A stretch of 32,351 nt of DNA from an uncultured Gemmatimonadota bacterium (GTDB taxonomy: Bacteria; Gemmatimonadota; Gemmatimonadetes; Longimicrobiales; Longimicrobiaceae): assembly GCA_902805735.1 (NCBI GenBank), contig CADCTW010000236.1, positions 1 to 32,351 of the forward strand. Direction: 5' to 3'. The position numbers and the translations under genes were made by a program. The notes under the pieces were generated by a model. That model did not search any database, was not told the origin of the DNA, and was given only the letters and a program-made list of their open reading frames with translations. This document shows, piece by piece, positions 28,461 to 32,351 of the stretch; position 1 is the first letter of the stretch, and the number at the start of each line of letters is the position of its first letter.

Positions 28461-28524
28461 TCACAGAGAGACACGGAGGCACGGAGAAAGATGCTTTTCT
28501 CTGTGCCTCCGTGTCTCTGTGTGA
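28461..28524. repeat. CACAGAG-family hairpin at the end of the atp operon
   Basis: Arms 28461-28490 and 28494-28524 pair over about 29 positions with one mismatch, one G-U pair and one bulge, around loop ATG. CACGGAGG/CCTCCGTG replaces the CACAGAGG/CCTCTGTG of other copies, so the change is compensated in both arms. It begins 9 bases after the atpC stop. Confidence 0.92.
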
Positions 28525-28642
28525 GCTGCTTTGGTGCCCCCGCCGCCCGCGAGCGGTGGTCCGCAACTTGAACGCGTGGCGGCGACCGCACCGCCTGCGT
28601 CGCCGCATGGCGGAGATTCGTTTTGCGAGGAGCCAATCGAAC

Positions 28643-29212
28643 ATGAACAAGATCTCGTCCGCCCTGCTCGGTGCCCTGCTCGCCCTCGCCTTGGCCACAT
28701 CGGCCGGCGCGCAGGTGTTCTCGCCCACCTTCCAGGCGCCCTACATGGGCAACGACGTGGGGCTCTATATCAGCGACGTCGAGAACGAGCTGGGGATCGA
28801 GGGGATCCTCCGCCGCGGCATGGGCGGCTACGACCTGGGGCTGCGGCTGGGGTTCGCGGAGGACGCGATCCTGCTGGGCGCCGACGCCCGCACCCCGCTC
28901 AACATCGCGGGCACGGCCCCGCTCGGCATCGCGCTCACCTTTGGCGGGCAGGGCGCCCTGGGCGACTCCAACGCCTTCGGGGCGCAGGCGGGGCTCAGCA
29001 TCGGCCACGCCTTCCGCATACCCGAGCTCACCGTCACGCCGTACATCCACCCGCGCGCCGTCCTCCTCTTCGGCGATCTCGAGGACGAGGGGCTCGACGC
29101 GCGCGCGGAGCTGGGGGTGGACGTGGCGCTGCGCCCCAACTTCATCCTCCGTCTCGGCGCCAACCTGGGCGCGGGGGCGGACTACGGCTTCGGCCTGGCG
29201 CTGCGCCGCTAG
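28643..29212 (+). CDS. Putative small outer-membrane beta-barrel protein
   Basis: A 189-residue protein with a clear signal peptide (MNKISSALLGALLALALATS, cleavage expected after AGA near residue 23). The rest alternates polar and hydrophobic residues in short strands (YDLGLRLGFAEDAILLGAD, PLGIALTFGGQG, FGAQAGLSIGHAF, LTVTPYIHPRAVLLFGDL, NFILRLGANLG, YGFGLALRR), the pattern of an eight-strand or so outer-membrane barrel. The end is LALRR, not the usual terminal aromatic. I do not recognise the family. AGGAG lies 11 bases before the start. It is followed by a terminator, so it is a separate unit from the PHP gene. Confidence 0.72.
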   Translation: MNKISSALLGALLALALATSAGAQVFSPTFQAPYMGNDVGLYISDVENELGIEGILRRGMGGYDLGLRLGFAEDAILLGADARTPLNIAGTAPLGIALTFGGQGALGDSNAFGAQAGLSIGHAFRIPELTVTPYIHPRAVLLFGDLEDEGLDARAELGVDVALRPNFILRLGANLGAGADYGFGLALRR

Positions 29213-29251
29213 CGGCGGTCCCTTTCCGCGCGGGCGCGGGGGATGCATCCT

Positions 29252-29287
29252 TCACCGGCGGGCCGCACGGGCCCGCCGGTGATTTCC
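29252..29287 (+). terminator. Intrinsic terminator
   Basis: TCACCGGCGGGCC (29252-29264) and its exact complement GGCCCGCCGGTGA (29270-29282) form a 13-bp stem with a 5-base loop, followed by a T-rich TTTCCTTTCC tract. It lies 40 bases after the barrel gene stop and only 15-20 bases before the PHP gene. Confidence 0.88.
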
Positions 29288-29301
29288 TTTCCTGGGGCCG
29301 A

Positions 29302-30123
29302 ATGAAACGGATCGACCTGCACATCCACAGCCACGCCTCCGACGGGCACTTCTCCCCGACCCAGGTCGTGCAGATGGCCGTCAAGGCGCGGCTGGACGTG
29401 ATCTCCATCACCGACCACGACACCGTGGCGGGCGTAGACGAAGCCATCGCCGCCGCGGCCGGGCTCCCGCTGCAGGTGGTGCCGGGCATCGAGATGAGCA
29501 CCCGCGAGGCCAACCACGAGATCCACATCCTGGGCTACTTCATCGACCAGCACTCCCAGCCCATCATCCGGCACCAGCAGGGCGCCGTGGAGCGCCGCGT
29601 GGAGCGGATGCGGCAGATGGTGGCGAGCCTCAACGGGATGGGGATCCAGGTGGACTACGAGGACGTGCAGCGCGCCGCCGGGCCGGACTCGTCCACCATC
29701 GGGCGCCCGCACCTGGCCCGCGCCCTCCTGGAGCGCGGCCAGACGCGCCACTACGGCGAAGCGTTCGACCGCTTCATCGGCGACCAGGGGCCCGCCTTCG
29801 TGCGCAGCGACTTCCCCGCCGTGCGCGAAGCCATCGAGGCCATCCACGCGGCCGGCGGCGTGGCCGTGTGGGCGCATCCGGAGATCGCCATCTTCGACCA
29901 GTACATCCGCCCCTTCGCGGGGTGGGGGCTGGATGGCATCGAGTGCTACCGCCCCAACACGCCCCCCGTGGAGTCGCACCTCTTCGAGACGGCGGCCCAC
30001 ACGCTGGGCCTGGTGTGCACCGGCGGGTCGGACTGGCACGGCGCCCACCGCGGCCCCCTGGGCGACTTCGCGGTGAAGTACGACGACGTGGCCGACCTCC
30101 TCGACGCCCGCCTCCCCGGCTGA
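29302..30123 (+). CDS. PHP-domain metal-dependent phosphoesterase
   Basis: The 273-residue protein belongs to the PHP superfamily, close to RNase AM/YciV-like 3',5'-nucleotide phosphatases. Metal ligands are His7 and His9 (DLHIHSHASDG), Asp37/His38 (ITDHDT), Glu63 (VVPGIEMS), His71/His74 (HEIHILGYF), a later AHPEI histidine, and the C-terminal SDWHG motif. The substrate could be pAp, small RNA ends or a sugar phosphate; I cannot tell. The ATG at 29302 has no strong Shine-Dalgarno, and a terminator stands just upstream, so it may depend on readthrough or on a promoter I did not see. The next gene starts in its stop codon. Confidence 0.9.
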   Translation: MKRIDLHIHSHASDGHFSPTQVVQMAVKARLDVISITDHDTVAGVDEAIAAAAGLPLQVVPGIEMSTREANHEIHILGYFIDQHSQPIIRHQQGAVERRVERMRQMVASLNGMGIQVDYEDVQRAAGPDSSTIGRPHLARALLERGQTRHYGEAFDRFIGDQGPAFVRSDFPAVREAIEAIHAAGGVAVWAHPEIAIFDQYIRPFAGWGLDGIECYRPNTPPVESHLFETAAHTLGLVCTGGSDWHGAHRGPLGDFAVKYDDVADLLDARLPG

Positions 30124-30680
30124 TGCCGGCCCCCGCGCGCCCGCCCGGCCTGCGCGACCCCTGGGTGCTCCCCGGGCTCGCCCTGCTGGCCGTGCTCACC
30201 GTCGCCACCATCCTGCTCTACCGCGGCGCACCGCAGAGCGCGGCGGAGGTGGGGGGGCGCACCTGGGTGGCGATCGCGCCCGACGCCTTCACCCCGCGCG
30301 TGTCACGCGCGCGCGAGAGGGTGCAGGCCGCCCTGCGCGCCGCCGCGGCCGGGGACACGGCGGGGGCCATCGCGCGCTTCGCCGAGGCGGAGGCGGAGGC
30401 GTGGACCGCGCGCCAGAACGCGGGCGACTCCGTCCAGACCGCGACGGCGACGGAGCTGTGGGCCTCCGCCACCCTGGACCGGGCCGAGCTGATGCTGCGC
30501 GCCGGCGCCGCCCCCTGGTACCGTGGCGACAACACGCAGCTCCTGCGGGAAGCCCTCGCCGCCGTGCAGCGCGTGCAGGGCGTGCCCGCCGCGCCGGCCA
30601 CCCGCACACGCGCCGCCGCCGTGGCCGCCCGCATCGAGCGGCAGCTGCGCCCCGGCCCCCTGGAATGGATCCCCCGGTGA
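30123..30680 (+). CDS. Unrecognised membrane-anchored protein
   Basis: A 185-residue protein with one N-terminal membrane segment (PWVLPGLALLAVLTVATILL) followed by an Ala- and Arg-rich helical domain of about 140 residues. ARERVQAALRAAAAGDTAGA, then IARFAEAEAEAWTARQN, suggests helical pairs like a short TPR-type fold, but no canonical repeat is clear. It starts in the stop codon of the PHP gene (TGATG), so it is probably cotranslated with it. Its stop overlaps the next gene. I do not recognise a family. The topology suggests a cytoplasmic tail and an external helical domain. Confidence 0.7.
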   Translation: MPAPARPPGLRDPWVLPGLALLAVLTVATILLYRGAPQSAAEVGGRTWVAIAPDAFTPRVSRARERVQAALRAAAAGDTAGAIARFAEAEAEAWTARQNAGDSVQTATATELWASATLDRAELMLRAGAAPWYRGDNTQLLREALAAVQRVQGVPAAPATRTRAAAVAARIERQLRPGPLEWIPR

Positions 30681-31510
30681 GCGCCCCCGACGAGTTCGGC
30701 CCGACTCTCCCGGCCGGTGCTCCCCTGGCCGAGCCCGTCACGGCCGCGCCCGTTGCTCCCGGCGGCGCCGTCGTGCCCGCCCCGGCGAGCCCGGCGCTGG
30801 AGGGGGTCGCGACGCCCGCTGGGCCCGCCGTCCCCACCCGGCCCGCGCGCACCGCCTTCACGCCGGCGCAGCGGGCGGTGGCCGCCGCGCTCCTTTTCCT
30901 GGGCGCGGCGGCGCTGGCGGGGGTGGCGCCCACGGACACGGGGGTGCAGTACCGCACCTTTGGCATCGTGGAGGGCGTGTTCGCGCTCCTCCTGAGCTAC
31001 GTCCTCCTCCAGCGGCGCGCCTGGACTTCCCCCGCGGGCGTCCCGGGCTGGGCGGCGGTGGTGTACGGGACGCTGGCGAGCGCTCAGATCGCGGAGTTCC
31101 TCTTTCCACCCCCCGGCGTGGTGGAGTGGGTGGTCGTCGCCACGCTGGCGCTCTCCGGCTGGGGTGCGCTCAGCCGCGGCCCGCGCCGCCGCATCGTGTT
31201 CGGCCTGGCGACGCTGGCCCTGCTCATGGCCCTCCTCCGCTACTCCGTGATCCCCGTGATGTGGGGCGTCGGCCCCCAGCCCGGCGACGTGCTCGGCGTC
31301 GGCGACCTGGCCCAGGGTGCCCGCCGCGTGATCGCCGACCACCAGCCGGTCCACGCCTCCGCCCAGCTCTTCGGCTTCGCCGCGATGGCCTGCTGGGCAC
31401 TGGCGACGCGCCTCGTCTGGCCCGTGCTCCCGACGCGTCCGCGCCGCCGGAAGAGGGGGTCCTCCGGGGGCGCGGGAGAGCCCGTAAACGATTCTCCCGC
31501 AACCTCTTGA
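30677..31510 (+). CDS. Unrecognised multi-spanning membrane protein
   Basis: A 277-residue protein from GTG 30677, overlapping the previous stop by four bases as in other genes here; ATG 30665 would add four residues. Residues 1-60 are Pro/Ala-rich and probably disordered. From about residue 65 there are five or six membrane segments (AVAAALLFLGAAALAGVA, IVEGVFALLLSYVLL, WAAVVYGTLASAQIAEFLF, VVVATLALSGWGAL, RIVFGLATLALLMALL, ALATRLVWPVL) and a basic C-terminus. No motif identifies a family. The stop codon overlaps the -35 element of the first 23S promoter, so the gene abuts the rRNA unit directly. Confidence 0.72.
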   Translation: MSAPDEFGPTLPAGAPLAEPVTAAPVAPGGAVVPAPASPALEGVATPAGPAVPTRPARTAFTPAQRAVAAALLFLGAAALAGVAPTDTGVQYRTFGIVEGVFALLLSYVLLQRRAWTSPAGVPGWAAVVYGTLASAQIAEFLFPPPGVVEWVVVATLALSGWGALSRGPRRRIVFGLATLALLMALLRYSVIPVMWGVGPQPGDVLGVGDLAQGARRVIADHQPVHASAQLFGFAAMACWALATRLVWPVLPTRPRRRKRGSSGGAGEPVNDSPATS

Positions 31511-31535
31511 CGGATTTTAGGGACACATTTATAAT
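31507..31535 (+). promoter_or_regulatory. Promoter P1 of the 23S rRNA gene
   Basis: TTGACG at 31507-31512 and the consensus TATAAT at 31530-31535 have a 17-base spacer. The -35 element includes the TGA stop of the preceding gene. Confidence 0.85.
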
Positions 31536-31590
31536 GGTGGCCCTTCGCGATTGGCGTCGCGGAAGCGATACCGGGCGGTCCAGCGGGCCG

Positions 31591-31619
31591 TTGACAATCG
31601 CGAGCGAAGGTGGTACATT
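31591..31619 (+). promoter_or_regulatory. Promoter P2 of the 23S rRNA gene
   Basis: TTGACA at 31591-31596 is the perfect -35 consensus, and TACATT at 31614-31619 is one base off the TATAAT pattern except at two positions. The spacer is 17 bases. Transcription would start near 31626, about 150 bases before 23S. Confidence 0.85.
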
Positions 31620-31625
31620 AAAAGG

Positions 31626-31777
31626 CTCGCCAGCAGATTTTTGCTGGCAACGGAATATTTGAAAACACGGGTATGGGAAGGGTAGAAGGAAAGGTCAGAA
31701 CACCTGAGGTGTTTCTACGTGTGCGCCTGTCTCTTTCGGGAGATAGGCGGGCTTTCGAGTGGGGCCGGAGGATATCC
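31626..31777 (+). other. Structured 23S leader
   Basis: The leader has several hairpins. GCCAGCA/TGCTGGC is at 31629-31648. An AACACC/GGTGTT pair follows near 31700. The CGCCT/AGGCG pair with an inner TCTC/GAGA segment lies near 31726-31750. GGCCGGA/TCCGGCC at 31763-31781 overlaps the mature 23S start. This is what a processing leader for RNase III or other nucleases would look like. No boxA-like antitermination element was identified with confidence. Confidence 0.6.

Positions 31778-32351
<574 letters not shown>

Overview
The window comes from a very GC-rich bacterial chromosome. Genes are tightly packed, with many GTG and TTG starts and 4-base GTGA/ATGA overlaps. Protein style (lipoproteins, BamA-like barrels, signal-bearing AtpB and AtpF, M48 lipoproteins) indicates a diderm. 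Gene content and the recurrent CACAGAG-type hairpins fit Gemmatimonadota, probably near Longimicrobium; this placement is inference and was not tested by any search. No insertion sequence, prophage, CRISPR array or tRNA was seen.

Positions 1-11227 (+ strand) form a cell-wall recycling and envelope block: the end of murQ, a DinB-like protein, anmK, a HEAT-repeat lipoprotein, a nagZ-like GH3 hexosaminidase, an ampG-like permease, a lipoprotein amidase, and a 987-residue secreted protein joining a metalloprotease, a beta-propeller and an outer-membrane barrel. AmpG, NagZ, AnmK and MurQ make a nearly complete route from anhydromuropeptides to GlcNAc-6-phosphate.

Positions 11228-20188 hold mixed housekeeping genes: thiD (-), two tandem M48 lipoproteins (-), a divergent TrmH-type methyltransferase followed by a prepilin peptidase (+), thiO (-), and a four-gene minus-strand run of BsuPI-like lipoprotein, threonine dehydratase-like enzyme, gamma-carbonic-anhydrase-like protein and M42 aminopeptidase.

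Positions 20344-28452 are a complete F1Fo ATP synthase operon, atpZ-I-B-E-F-H-A-G-D-C, behind a good sigma70-type promoter. It has three internal hairpin loci, two of which bracket atpE, and its epsilon subunit lacks the C-terminal helical domain. Downstream are a small beta-barrel-like protein, a clear terminator, a PHP phosphoesterase and two unrecognised membrane proteins.

Positions 31507-32351 carry two near-consensus promoters in tandem, a structured leader, and the 5' part of a 23S rRNA gene with no 16S or tRNA gene just upstream. The 23S gene therefore appears to be transcribed separately from 16S.

The most unusual feature is the set of intergenic hairpins. One family (CACAGAG type, up to a perfect 38-bp stem) occurs at six places, each just downstream of a stop codon. 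A second, GC-rich family (CCCTCTCCC type) sits in two other gaps. A third, built of 7-nt repeats, lies inside the atp operon.
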